Shown piece after piece: positions 27,688 to 35,839 of a stretch of DNA of 64,000 bases. The DNA comes from Ornithinibacillus halophilus (GTDB lineage Bacteria > Bacillota > Bacilli > Bacillales > Amphibacillaceae). The position numbers and the translations under genes are program-made. The stretch is from the NCBI RefSeq assembly GCF_900129485.1, contig NZ_FQVW01000005.1, positions 1 to 64,000 on the forward strand, read 5' to 3'. The notes under the pieces are model-generated. The model saw only the letters and a list, made by a program, of their open reading frames with translations. It had not been told where the DNA came from and did no database searches. Position 1 is the first letter of the stretch; every line of letters begins with the position of its first letter.

Positions 27688-28605
27688 TTATGTTTCCGTC
27701 TTGAGTGCAAGGCCAAGAACATCAGCATATTTTACTGGTACCTTGTCTTCTGGAAACTCATGAATTGGGATCGAACTGGTCTCTTGTAAATTCTTTCTAA
27801 CAGCATTAAGATAAGGAAAATCACCTGATAAAATTAACAACTCAATTTGGTGTTGCCCTTTTGTAATGGAGTATTGATAAAAATCAATAATCCGATTCAC
27901 TTCAATCATATATTCATCAATGATCTGATGTGCGGTTTCTTTTGTAATTTCACTATTTTCCTCGACTGTAGTTGTCTTCATATGTCTAGTAAAGATAGCT
28001 TTATCATGTTGGAATGCAGAAAGAACCAATGCATCCTTATTCCAATGAATTAATAAAACATGTTGCTTATCCGCTTGTTTATTCTGATAATAATAGCGAT
28101 AAACTGATAATGTTGTTAGGTCTGCAACTACTGGTTCTAACCCTTTATTTTCAAAAACATCTTCTAATGTAGCAATTTTTTCTTTTGGGTATGCGTATAA
28201 AAGAACATTTCTATTTTCTTCTTCAATAGTGTCAAGAAAATCTAATGCAATTGCTGGATTTGCAAAAGGTAAATAGACGCTATTTCCAATCTGTGTCTTT
28301 ATATAGCCCATTGCCTCATTCTTCGTTAAAGATGCAGGTACCTTCAACTGACGGATAACTACTGTATCATCCGGAACACTGAAGGAGACTTTTTTTCGTC
28401 TCCATTTATTTTCCTTTACTAGTTTATGGATTATTTCTTCAAAGACAGCTTTATTCGTTATGATTCCATCCTTCATTATTCCTTCTGGTAACTTAACCTC
28501 ACCGTGTGAAACCATACCATCAACAGAAGGATTTTTATGAAAAGAATAGCGTAAAACTCGATTCGTGATAACTATATTTACTCTGCCATTTCCAAATAAG
28601 CCCAT
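27688..28605 (-). CDS. pilM: Type IV pilus assembly protein PilM-like
   Basis: A 305-aa cytoplasmic actin-fold protein, shorter than the roughly 350 aa of proteobacterial PilM. Recognisable parts are the N-terminal strand region, KVSFSVPDDTVVIRQLKVPA (the conserved segment near residue 70), GYIKTQIGN and the C-terminal SGDFPYLNAVRKNLQE nucleotide-loop region. In other systems PilM binds the PilN tail and regulates the motors. The start has AGGTGAT upstream. The pilD-pilM gap is 12 bp. Confidence 0.8.
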   Translation of the reverse strand: MGLFGNGRVNIVITNRVLRYSFHKNPSVDGMVSHGEVKLPEGIMKDGIITNKAVFEEIIHKLVKENKWRRKKVSFSVPDDTVVIRQLKVPASLTKNEAMGYIKTQIGNSVYLPFANPAIALDFLDTIEEENRNVLLYAYPKEKIATLEDVFENKGLEPVVADLTTLSVYRYYYQNKQADKQHVLLIHWNKDALVLSAFQHDKAIFTRHMKTTTVEENSEITKETAHQIIDEYMIEVNRIIDFYQYSITKGQHQIELLILSGDFPYLNAVRKNLQETSSIPIHEFPEDKVPVKYADVLGLALKTET

Positions 28606-28617
28606 GCTATCACCTAC

Positions 28618-29361
28618 TTATGATATAAGATTAAAATACCATTGAATTAGTGCTGCTCCATAAAAATACGTTATAAGACTGGCAACGACTATATAAGGTC
28701 CAAATGGAACTGGCTGCTTTCGCTCTATTATTTTAAACTTAAGCAGAATTACACCTACTATCGAACCTATAATACATGCCAAGAAGAATGCTAATAAAAC
28801 ACCCTTCATCCCTAAAATTATCCCAAGTACCCCAAACAACTTCATGTCACCTGCACCCATTCCACCACGACTAATCAGTATAATAAAAGCAAGAAGAACA
28901 AAACCAAATACTCCACCAACCACTGAAGACCACCATGGATCCAAAGGTTCTACTATTCGAAGGACAATAAAAAATGGCAGGAAAAAGAGTAGTACTTTGT
29001 TCGGAATTAGCATGTATTTAATATCTGTTATTAATAGAATGACCAACATAGACACAAATAAAAGTGAAACAATTAGCTCAATTGTAAATCCAAATGTTAT
29101 ATAGCTAAATGCAAACAATAATCCTGTTAAGAACTCTATCAATGGGTACTGAATGGATATTTTGATTTTGCAATTCCTACATTTCCCACATTGAATTATG
29201 TATGAAAAGACTGGAATAAGTTCGTACCAAGCTAGTGTGTGGTTGCAATGCGGACAATAGGAACGGTCATTGGTGAAAGGTAAATTTTTAGGTAAACGTA
29301 GCCCTACGACATTGAAGAAGGATCCGAAGATGAGGCCAAGTAATACGAGATAGATTATCAT
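28618..29361 (-). CDS. pilD: Prepilin peptidase / N-methyltransferase
   Basis: A 247-aa membrane enzyme that cleaves prepilin leaders and methylates the new N-terminus. The N-terminal zinc-ribbon loop has CPHC and CGKCRNC pairs. Aspartates of the aspartyl-protease site lie in LITDIKYMLIPN and GAGDMKLFG. About seven membrane helices. It lies in the operon behind the major pilin gene, with GAGGAG before the ATG. A second peptidase (ComC) for competence would be expected elsewhere in the genome. Confidence 0.93.
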   Translation of the reverse strand: MIIYLVLLGLIFGSFFNVVGLRLPKNLPFTNDRSYCPHCNHTLAWYELIPVFSYIIQCGKCRNCKIKISIQYPLIEFLTGLLFAFSYITFGFTIELIVSLLFVSMLVILLITDIKYMLIPNKVLLFFLPFFIVLRIVEPLDPWWSSVVGGVFGFVLLAFIILISRGGMGAGDMKLFGVLGIILGMKGVLLAFFLACIIGSIVGVILLKFKIIERKQPVPFGPYIVVASLITYFYGAALIQWYFNLIS

Positions 29362-29401
29362 TAATAATATAACTCCTCATCAAACATATAGTTCTACAGA
29401 G

Positions 29402-29435
29402 AAACGCCCTTGCTTAATAATACACATAGGGCGCT
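29402..29435 (-). terminator. Hairpin after the major pilin gene
   Basis: ACGCCCT (29404-29410) pairs with AGGGCGCT (29428-29435) around a long loop; the T tract on the minus strand is weak. It is probably a partial terminator or mRNA stabiliser that raises pilin output over the downstream genes. Confidence 0.55.
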
Positions 29436-29453
29436 CTACTATATTTTATAACT

Positions 29454-29882
29454 TTAAGAAGAAGCATTTTGGTTAAATTCAAATTTAATTCCGCCAGTTC
29501 CGTCGTCCTCAACAACCTTGACATAAGTATTATCATAGCTTCCATTGTTACCTACTGCGTCAGGAACACTATCCAAAAAACCAGCGTCAACTAAGTGGTC
29601 TACAGTATAATAGTTGTCATCACCAGCATCCGTAACATTATCTACATCTACATCTGTATCATTATTACTAAATGTAAGACCACTGACATGAGCCAATCTT
29701 GCAGCATTCGTAATTAATTCCTCATTTGCTTTTAGCGCATCCTCTTCAGAGTTGCTCACAATATTCCCAATAGTCGGCACCGCAATTGCCACAATAATAC
29801 CTAAAATAGCAATTACTGCTAAGAGTTCTACTAGAGTGAACCCTTTCTGTTGCTTGAACTTCTTCTTTAACTTTTTTAACAT
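29454..29882 (-). CDS. pilA: Major type IV pilin
   Basis: A 142-aa prepilin with a 14-residue basic leader ending in KG, then FTLVELLAVIAILGIIVAIA: mature N-terminal Phe, Glu5 and the hydrophobic helix. The globular part is acidic and Asp/Asn-rich and has no cysteine pair. Mature length is about 128 aa. The start is ATG at 29882 with AAGGTGG 8 nt upstream; an in-frame GTG four codons earlier overlaps that site. A 171-bp leader before it and a hairpin after it suggest separate or boosted expression as the main subunit. Confidence 0.92.
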   Translation of the reverse strand: MLKKLKKKFKQQKGFTLVELLAVIAILGIIVAIAVPTIGNIVSNSEEDALKANEELITNAARLAHVSGLTFSNNDTDVDVDNVTDAGDDNYYTVDHLVDAGFLDSVPDAVGNNGSYDNTYVKVVEDDGTGGIKFEFNQNASS

Positions 29883-30053
29883 GTTTATTCCCACCTTTTT
29901 ATTATATTATTTTTATATGTGTTTAAGACTAGTTGTCGGTTGCACTAATTACTCAATGACCCAAGTGCTCAAATATGGATAAACAGTCATCATATCCTCC
30001 GTTTGTCCTATAAGCTCATTATAAAACATAATTAGACAAATATCTATATAATA

Positions 30054-31253
30054 TTATTGAATATTTTCAAACAAAGAGAACATCGGGATAACAACTGCTG
30101 CAATTACTCCACCCACTATTACAGTTAAAATAATAATCATTAATGGCTCCACTAAAGTTTTAATACGATTGGATAACTGGTCCAATTCTTCCTCATAAAA
30201 CTCAGCTGCCTTTGATAGCATATGATCAAGCGTACCAGTTTTCTCACCTATTTGTATCATTTGTACAACTAAAGCAGGGAATACCCAATGATCTTTCATT
30301 GGTTTTGCCAATGACTCTCCTGTTTCTAGCGATTTTCTTGAACGACTCAAAACATCCGTAACTACACGGTTTCCTACTACTCTTTCCGTAATTTCAACAG
30401 ATTGTAGAATAGGAACAGCACTATTTACAAGTGTACTTAAAGTTGATGTAAAGCGCACCAATGCTCCTTTATGAATCAAAACACCTAGAAACGGAATTTT
30501 TAATTTCATCTTATCTATCTGGTAAGCAACTGCATCATTTTGTACCAAATATTTATAAAGAATGAGACCTAAAATAAATACAACTACAACTATCCACCAA
30601 TAAGCACCTAGAAACTCACTTAAATCTAATACAAATTGTGTATAGGCTGGTATTTCCTCACCAAATGAATTGAACATTCCTACGAATTGAGGTACAACAA
30701 ACACTAACAAAAAGACAGTTAAGAAGAAAGTTACTACTCCAACCACACTTGGGTACATTAAAGCGGACACTAATTTTTGTTTGTTTCTGTGTTCTTTCTC
30801 ATAGTAGTCTGCCATTTGGTTTAGTATATCATCCAATTTACCAGCTGCTTCTCCTGCATGAATCATATTAATCAACAGTGGTGGAAACACCTTAGGATGT
30901 CGCTCACAAGCAGCAGATAATGCTTGACCTTGGTCCAACTGCTTGTCAATATCATCTAAAGCTGTTCGTAAAGCATAGTTTGTCGTTTGCTGGCTCATCG
31001 TCTTTGTTGCATCTGAAATGGAGATACCTGCATGAATTAGTGTTGCATATTGCCTCAAAAATATAACGAAATCCTCATTTTTAATTCGTTTGTTTATAAT
31101 AATATCTTTATTCCAAGGTTTCGTTTCATCGATATTAAAGATTATTAGTCCACTCTTCTCTAATTCTTCAAGTGCCTCCTTTTTTGAATCTGCATCAATG
31201 GTCCCTTTAATCTTTTGACCTGATAACCTTCTACCAGAATATTGATAATTCAT
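30054..31253 (-). CDS. pilC: Type IV pilus platform protein PilC
   Basis: A 399-aa inner-membrane platform protein (GspF family) on which PilB and PilT act. Two repeated T2SSF domains (about 65-190 and 270-395) carry three membrane helices in total (near 168-190, 215-240 and 370-392). Typical motifs are INMIHAGEAAGKLDDIL and VQMIQIGEKTGTLDHML, one per repeat. Directly after pilT with a 4-bp gap. Confidence 0.93.
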   Translation of the reverse strand: MNYQYSGRRLSGQKIKGTIDADSKKEALEELEKSGLIIFNIDETKPWNKDIIINKRIKNEDFVIFLRQYATLIHAGISISDATKTMSQQTTNYALRTALDDIDKQLDQGQALSAACERHPKVFPPLLINMIHAGEAAGKLDDILNQMADYYEKEHRNKQKLVSALMYPSVVGVVTFFLTVFLLVFVVPQFVGMFNSFGEEIPAYTQFVLDLSEFLGAYWWIVVVVFILGLILYKYLVQNDAVAYQIDKMKLKIPFLGVLIHKGALVRFTSTLSTLVNSAVPILQSVEITERVVGNRVVTDVLSRSRKSLETGESLAKPMKDHWVFPALVVQMIQIGEKTGTLDHMLSKAAEFYEEELDQLSNRIKTLVEPLMIIILTVIVGGVIAAVVIPMFSLFENIQ

Positions 31254-31257
31254 CTTC

Positions 31258-32298
31258 TTAGTAACCCCTTTCCTGCATAAAAGGAGCAGCTGTTTCGTAT
31301 GAAATCACATCTTCTTGCAATAGTTGTTTTAGGTCCATTTCTAATGTATGCATTCCTTGCTCCCTGTTTGTTTGAAGGACATTTTGGACTTGATGTAATT
31401 TTTCATTACGGATGAGGTTTTTTACAGCAGATGTATTCATTAATACTTCAGTTGCTACACGACGACCAGTACCATCTTTTGTTATCATCAATCTTTGTGA
31501 GATAACAGCATTTAAAATGGATGATAATTGAATTCGAATTTGAGTCTGTTGTTCTGCGGGGAATACATCAATGATACGCTCAATCGTTGAAACAGCACCA
31601 GTAGTATGTAATGTTCCCAACACTAAATGTCCGGTTTCAGCCGCAGTAATAGCTGTTGAAATAGTTTCCAAATCACGCATTTCACCAACTAATATGACAT
31701 CTGGATCTTGACGTAGACTTGCCCTTAATCCATTTACAAAGCTATTGGTATCAAATCCTATTTCACGCTGGTCAATAACCGACTGCTTATGATTATGGAT
31801 ATACTCTATTGGGTCTTCTAAAGTAATAATATGCCTTTGCATCGTTTGATTCATAAAATCTATCATTGAAGCTAATGTAGTACTTTTCCCACTACCTGTT
31901 GGCCCAGTTACCAAAACTAACCCCTGAGGTTTTTCCATTATTTCCTTTGAAATTCTTGGCAAGTGCAATTCTTCTATCGATGGGATTCTTGTCGGCACAA
32001 TTCTTATAGCTAATGACAACTCACCACGTTGATAGAAAGTATTAATCCTAAATCTAGACACTCCAGTGATTCCATACGAAAAATCCAATTCTCTATTTTC
32101 TTCTAATTTAAGCCAAAGTTCTTCTGGAATAATGGACTTGACAACTTCCTTTGTATCTGAAGGTTTTAACTTTTCATAGTCCTGTTCAATTAATTTTCCA
32201 TTGATACGAAAAATAGGGGCCTTTCCAATAGTTAAATGTACATCTGATGCTTGAGTATAGAATGCATCTCTTAGCCATTGTTCAAATTGATCTTTCAT
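31258..32298 (-). CDS. pilT: Type IV pilus retraction ATPase PilT
   Basis: A 346-aa hexameric ATPase that powers pilus retraction (twitching, DNA or surface pulling). Walker A is GPTGSGKST (132-140), the Asp box LEDPIEY (160-166), Walker B DVILVGEMRD (200-209) and the His box HLVLGTLHT (224-232). The N-terminal PAS-like domain has DVHLTIGKAPIFRING. Its presence distinguishes this locus from ComG competence pseudopili and type II secretion, which lack a retraction motor. Confidence 0.95.
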   Translation of the reverse strand: MKDQFEQWLRDAFYTQASDVHLTIGKAPIFRINGKLIEQDYEKLKPSDTKEVVKSIIPEELWLKLEENRELDFSYGITGVSRFRINTFYQRGELSLAIRIVPTRIPSIEELHLPRISKEIMEKPQGLVLVTGPTGSGKSTTLASMIDFMNQTMQRHIITLEDPIEYIHNHKQSVIDQREIGFDTNSFVNGLRASLRQDPDVILVGEMRDLETISTAITAAETGHLVLGTLHTTGAVSTIERIIDVFPAEQQTQIRIQLSSILNAVISQRLMITKDGTGRRVATEVLMNTSAVKNLIRNEKLHQVQNVLQTNREQGMHTLEMDLKQLLQEDVISYETAAPFMQERGY

Positions 32299-32310
32299 AT
32301 ATATCCCCCC

Positions 32311-33936
32311 TTACACACTAATAGAAACTTGCATAATTTCTTCGATAGTTGTCAATCCTTGTTTAACTTTCTCTAACCCATCATGAATTAGAAATTGCAT
32401 ACCATCCTGTTTGGCATAGTTTCTTATGTCTCCAATAGAGCGATTATTTAATAGCATAGTCTTAATTGTGTCATCTATAACTACTACTTCATGTACGGCA
32501 ATTCTTCCTCTGTACCCACGGTGATGACAACTACTGCAACCCTTACCATATGAAACGGTTTCGACATCAACACCGTTATAGTAAAAAATCTCTTTCTCCA
32601 TTACTGTAGGTTCTCTTTCTGTTACACAATCTCTACATATTTTTCGTACCAGACGTTGTGCGACAACGCCATTTAGTGAAGAAACTACTAAGTATGGTTC
32701 AATTCCCATATCCGTTAAACGAGGAATAGCATCTAGTGCACTATTTGTATGCAATGTACTTAAAACTAAATGACCTGTTAAAGAGGCGCGAATGGCTATT
32801 TCTGCAGTCTCTTGGTCACGAATTTCTCCAACCATTATAATATTTGGGTCTTGTCTAAGGATTGAGCGTAGTCCGTTGGCAAATGTTAAACCTACTGCAC
32901 TATTTACTTGCACTTGGTTTACACCTTCCATTTGGTATTCAACAGGATCTTCAACTGTCACGATATTAACATTTTCCTCATTCATTTGATTTATAGATGC
33001 ATATAGAGTAGAAGTTTTCCCTGAACCGGTTGGCCCTGTAATGAGTACTAATCCTGATGGCTGAGAAATCAAATGCTTGTACTTTTCCTTGTTTTGTTCT
33101 GAGAAGTTTAATTCACTCAGTTTCAATAATGCACTGCTTAAATCCAAGATTCGAATAACAACTTTTTCACCGTGTACTGTCGGTAGACTCGATATTCTCA
33201 AATCAACCGGAGTTACTCCAACTGTTGTCTTAATACGCCCATCTTGTGGCAAGCGCGTTTGTGTAATATTTAAATCAGCAAGAATTTTTATTCTAGCTAC
33301 TAAGGAATTTTGTAACTGTTTAGGTATCGTCTTCTCTGAGCGTAGTTGACCATCAATACGATAACGAACATTAACTGCTGCTTCTTGTGGATCAATATGA
33401 ATGTCACTCGCCTTTAGCTGTACCCCAGTTGTCAAAATTTGATCTAATAAATTAATAACTGGTGATTCATCTACAGTATCTGCTGTTTCCTCAGTAGTCA
33501 TCTCTCCATCATTTTTATAGTAATACTTGTTAATGGCATACAAAATATCATCTTTAGTCGCTATGACTGGAGAAATACTTAGACCAGTAGACAATTCTAA
33601 ATCGTCAATAACGTAATAATCCATGGGGTCCTTCATTGCAATCATCATTTCATTTTCTTGAATACGTAGAGGCATTATTACATTATCTTGTGCAAATTCT
33701 CGTGACACAAATCCTAGTACTCGTTCATCTATTGGATATTGGTATAGTGATACATGTGGTATTCCTAATTGAAATTCCAGCACTTCTATTAGTTGTCGCT
33801 CAGTTATGTAGCCTCGCTCTAACAATGAATCCCCTAATTTTTGGTTATCCTTTTTATTTTCAAGTGTTTCATTTATTTGTTCTTCAGTTACTAAACCCGC
33901 TTCTTGAAGCAGATCCCCAAGTCTTTTTCTTGGCAT
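32311..33936 (-). CDS. pilB: Type IV pilus extension ATPase PilB with MshEN-like N-terminus
   Basis: A 541-aa extension motor. The N-terminus has two tandem 24-residue MshEN-like motifs starting RLGDLL (5-28) and KLGDSL (33-56, ending in Gln56), the type that binds c-di-GMP in MshE and clostridial PilB. The linker is 4 residues rather than 5 and the first motif ends in Lys instead of Gln. The ATPase has Walker A GPTGSGKT (301-308), Walker B NIIMVGEIRD and LSTLHTN, and a C-terminal zinc site (CRDC and CSSC). It lies between the minor prepilins and pilT. Confidence 0.94.
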   Translation of the reverse strand: MPRKRLGDLLQEAGLVTEEQINETLENKKDNQKLGDSLLERGYITERQLIEVLEFQLGIPHVSLYQYPIDERVLGFVSREFAQDNVIMPLRIQENEMMIAMKDPMDYYVIDDLELSTGLSISPVIATKDDILYAINKYYYKNDGEMTTEETADTVDESPVINLLDQILTTGVQLKASDIHIDPQEAAVNVRYRIDGQLRSEKTIPKQLQNSLVARIKILADLNITQTRLPQDGRIKTTVGVTPVDLRISSLPTVHGEKVVIRILDLSSALLKLSELNFSEQNKEKYKHLISQPSGLVLITGPTGSGKTSTLYASINQMNEENVNIVTVEDPVEYQMEGVNQVQVNSAVGLTFANGLRSILRQDPNIIMVGEIRDQETAEIAIRASLTGHLVLSTLHTNSALDAIPRLTDMGIEPYLVVSSLNGVVAQRLVRKICRDCVTEREPTVMEKEIFYYNGVDVETVSYGKGCSSCHHRGYRGRIAVHEVVVIDDTIKTMLLNNRSIGDIRNYAKQDGMQFLIHDGLEKVKQGLTTIEEIMQVSISV

Positions 33937-33939
33937 TCT

Positions 33940-34377
33940 TTATTCCTCACTTTCACTTCCTACTACATTGATAGTAATAGTTGAATTAGTGTTTGATTGT
34001 TTACCTTTAGCCTTATCAATTACTGCGGTTACAGTGAAATATATCTTGTTTGCTTCCTCATCTATGGATGTTGTATCTATAAAAAATGAATAATTATCGT
34101 CTAATTCAACTTCATGATTCAATAATACACCTGAAGATATGTCCAATTCCTCTATATCAGAAATTGTATCCGGTAAATTTTTTTCGATGTAAGCATGGTA
34201 ATAATCTACACCCATTTCGGCAATTTGTTCTGCCACTAGGTTTTCTTCTATTGTTGTTATTTGTTTAGTGGTATTAGTAATTTGAAAGAACAACGTCATC
34301 AAGAATAACAGAAACAAAGTAATAATCATTATTGTTAAAACTAACGCTGCACCAGTTTCATTTTTAAATGAATTCAA
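33940..34377 (-). CDS. Minor prepilin, PilX/GspK-like
   Basis: A 145-aa prepilin-like protein with a 9-residue leader ending in TG, then AALVLTIMIITLFLLFLMTL. It lacks the usual Glu5, which is the mark of GspK/PilX-type minor pilins that cap the tip. The remainder is an alpha/beta globular region with no cysteines. Its start overlaps the upstream prepilin stop by 4 bp, and its stop is 3 bp before pilB. Likely part of the tip-initiation complex. Confidence 0.8.
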   Translation of the reverse strand: MNSFKNETGAALVLTIMIITLFLLFLMTLFFQITNTTKQITTIEENLVAEQIAEMGVDYYHAYIEKNLPDTISDIEELDISSGVLLNHEVELDDNYSFFIDTTSIDEEANKIYFTVTAVIDKAKGKQSNTNSTITINVVGSESEE

Positions 34378-34790
34378 CTGTCTTCACCCTCATTTTTTGC
34401 GACATATGTATAGGATTCACTAAGTAGTCGGTTATTTTCAGGATGAAAAATTTGAATATACGTACGATATAGTTCCACATCTTCTTCTAAACAAACTTTT
34501 AATTGAACGTTATATTTGGGATTTTCTACCGGAATTGTAGTAAAAGAGTTGGAACATAATTGTATATCTTCACTGTAAATATGAACAGTAGAATCATTTT
34601 TTATTTCATAAGCAATTTGTCCTAATAAGTTACTAGCCACCAATTCATCATCAGCATTGTTATTCCATAGAGCAATCTGTGGAATAATTGGTAAAAGCAC
34701 CATAATAACCATGCCTAAAATCGCAATTGATGCTATAATTTCTATAAGGGTAAACCCATAATTATTAATCAAGTTCTTTTTATCATACAT
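34374..34790 (-). CDS. Minor prepilin, PilV/GspI-like
   Basis: A 138-aa prepilin with a 12-residue leader ending in YG, then FTLIEIIASIAILGMVIMVL with Glu5 present. The globular domain has two cysteines (LCSNS and KVCLE) that could form a disulfide. The start is ATG at 34790 with AGGGAG 8 nt upstream; an in-frame GTG at 34799 overlaps that site. First gene of the leftward pilus operon. Confidence 0.82.
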   Translation of the reverse strand: MYDKKNLINNYGFTLIEIIASIAILGMVIMVLLPIIPQIALWNNNADDELVASNLLGQIAYEIKNDSTVHIYSEDIQLCSNSFTTIPVENPKYNVQLKVCLEEDVELYRTYIQIFHPENNRLLSESYTYVAKNEGEDS

Positions 34791-34850
34791 TGAGTTCACT
34801 CCCTGTCTACGTTTTTACCCAATTATACCATTATATCGGATGTGATAAAC
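34791..34850. promoter_or_regulatory. 60-bp divergent control region of the pilus locus
   Basis: Both prepilin transcription units start from this interval. On the minus strand two overlapping TATAAT hexamers lie near 34823-34837, giving a good -10 for the main operon, with any -35 falling inside the start of the plus-strand gene. A plus-strand promoter is not clear. The sequence before the plus-strand ATG, GGATGTGAT, is a near-perfect GGAGGTGAT ribosome site. Confidence 0.55.
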
Positions 34851-35768
34851 ATGATATTTCGACAATTTAGACAAGAAAATGGGATGACATTAGTAGAGTC
34901 ACTCGCAACAATAAGTTTATTCGCTATTGTTATTGTATTATCCTCTACTACAATTTTTCAGATTATGGGAAATGAGGAAACAGTAAGTAGGCAAGTGTCT
35001 TCTACACAAGTTGCGAACATTGTATTATCTGATTTAAAATCACAATATAATGATAAAGACAGTAGCATTTGTATAGATGATGCTTTTCCATCTTTTTCTA
35101 TCGAAGAAAACAGTATTGGGGAACTGTCTGATGATAAAAAATGCATTACCATAAATGACCATAATTCCTCCCAAGCACTATCTATTAAAGTAAAATCAGA
35201 TACTGGAACAGAAGTTAGCAGTACTTGGGAAAAGAAAAGATTAAAAATAACCAAAAACATTAACATGCTCCAAAACGAAACAGATTCCGACAAAGAAGAT
35301 TTTAATGACTATATTGAAGGTGACGACCAGAATCTTTGTATTATTTTCACAGAGGATACTAAGTTTATTGATTATGTTAATACCAAAAATGGGAATTCAA
35401 AAAACGGTTGTAACGTAATAACTTTTGAAAAAAATGCTGCTTTCATGAATGGTTTAAGATTACATAACCACATAAATGAATTTATAGTTGAGGACCTATA
35501 TATATTTGGAGATTTAACAATCCAAAACCACACCCATATTTATGCTGATAATCTTTTTATAATAGGAAATATACATTTAGGGAAGGGTAGTATAACAATT
35601 ACCGAAAATATGTATGTTGACGGTAATATAAATTTTCATCCAAACAGTAATATCTCAATAACTAAAAATCTATTTACTACCGGAACGTATTCTGCCCCCC
35701 AATTATCTGGAATATCTGTATGTCGTGTAGAAACACTTGACGACCTCAGCGATTGTCCAGTTGAATAA
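34851..35768 (+). CDS. Modular prepilin with beta-solenoid-like C-terminal domain (1)
   Basis: A 305-aa prepilin: an 11-residue leader ending in NG, then MTLVESLATISLFAIVIVLS with Glu5, a pilin-like globular part to about residue 150, and a C-terminal region (about 195-285) of short repeated strands such as LYIFGDLTIQNHTHIYA and NMYVDGNINFHPNSNI. These resemble the beta-solenoid turns of bactofilin/polymer-forming proteins. Six cysteines occur as three pairs. It is paralogous to the next gene. I infer a pilus-tip adhesin or structural role. The start ATG has GGATGTGAT upstream. Confidence 0.8.
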   Translation: MIFRQFRQENGMTLVESLATISLFAIVIVLSSTTIFQIMGNEETVSRQVSSTQVANIVLSDLKSQYNDKDSSICIDDAFPSFSIEENSIGELSDDKKCITINDHNSSQALSIKVKSDTGTEVSSTWEKKRLKITKNINMLQNETDSDKEDFNDYIEGDDQNLCIIFTEDTKFIDYVNTKNGNSKNGCNVITFEKNAAFMNGLRLHNHINEFIVEDLYIFGDLTIQNHTHIYADNLFIIGNIHLGKGSITITENMYVDGNINFHPNSNISITKNLFTTGTYSAPQLSGISVCRVETLDDLSDCPVE

Positions 35769-35839
35769 TAACTATATATAAATTAAATATACTAGGGAAG
35801 GATATAAACACACATTTTTATGGATTGGATGTGTAATTT

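Noticed and set aside
26611..34799. ComG-type competence pseudopilus or type II secretion system
   Set aside because: A PilT retraction ATPase and a PilM-PilN-PilO set are present, neither of which occurs in ComG, and no secretin or outer-membrane part exists in a Gram-positive cell.
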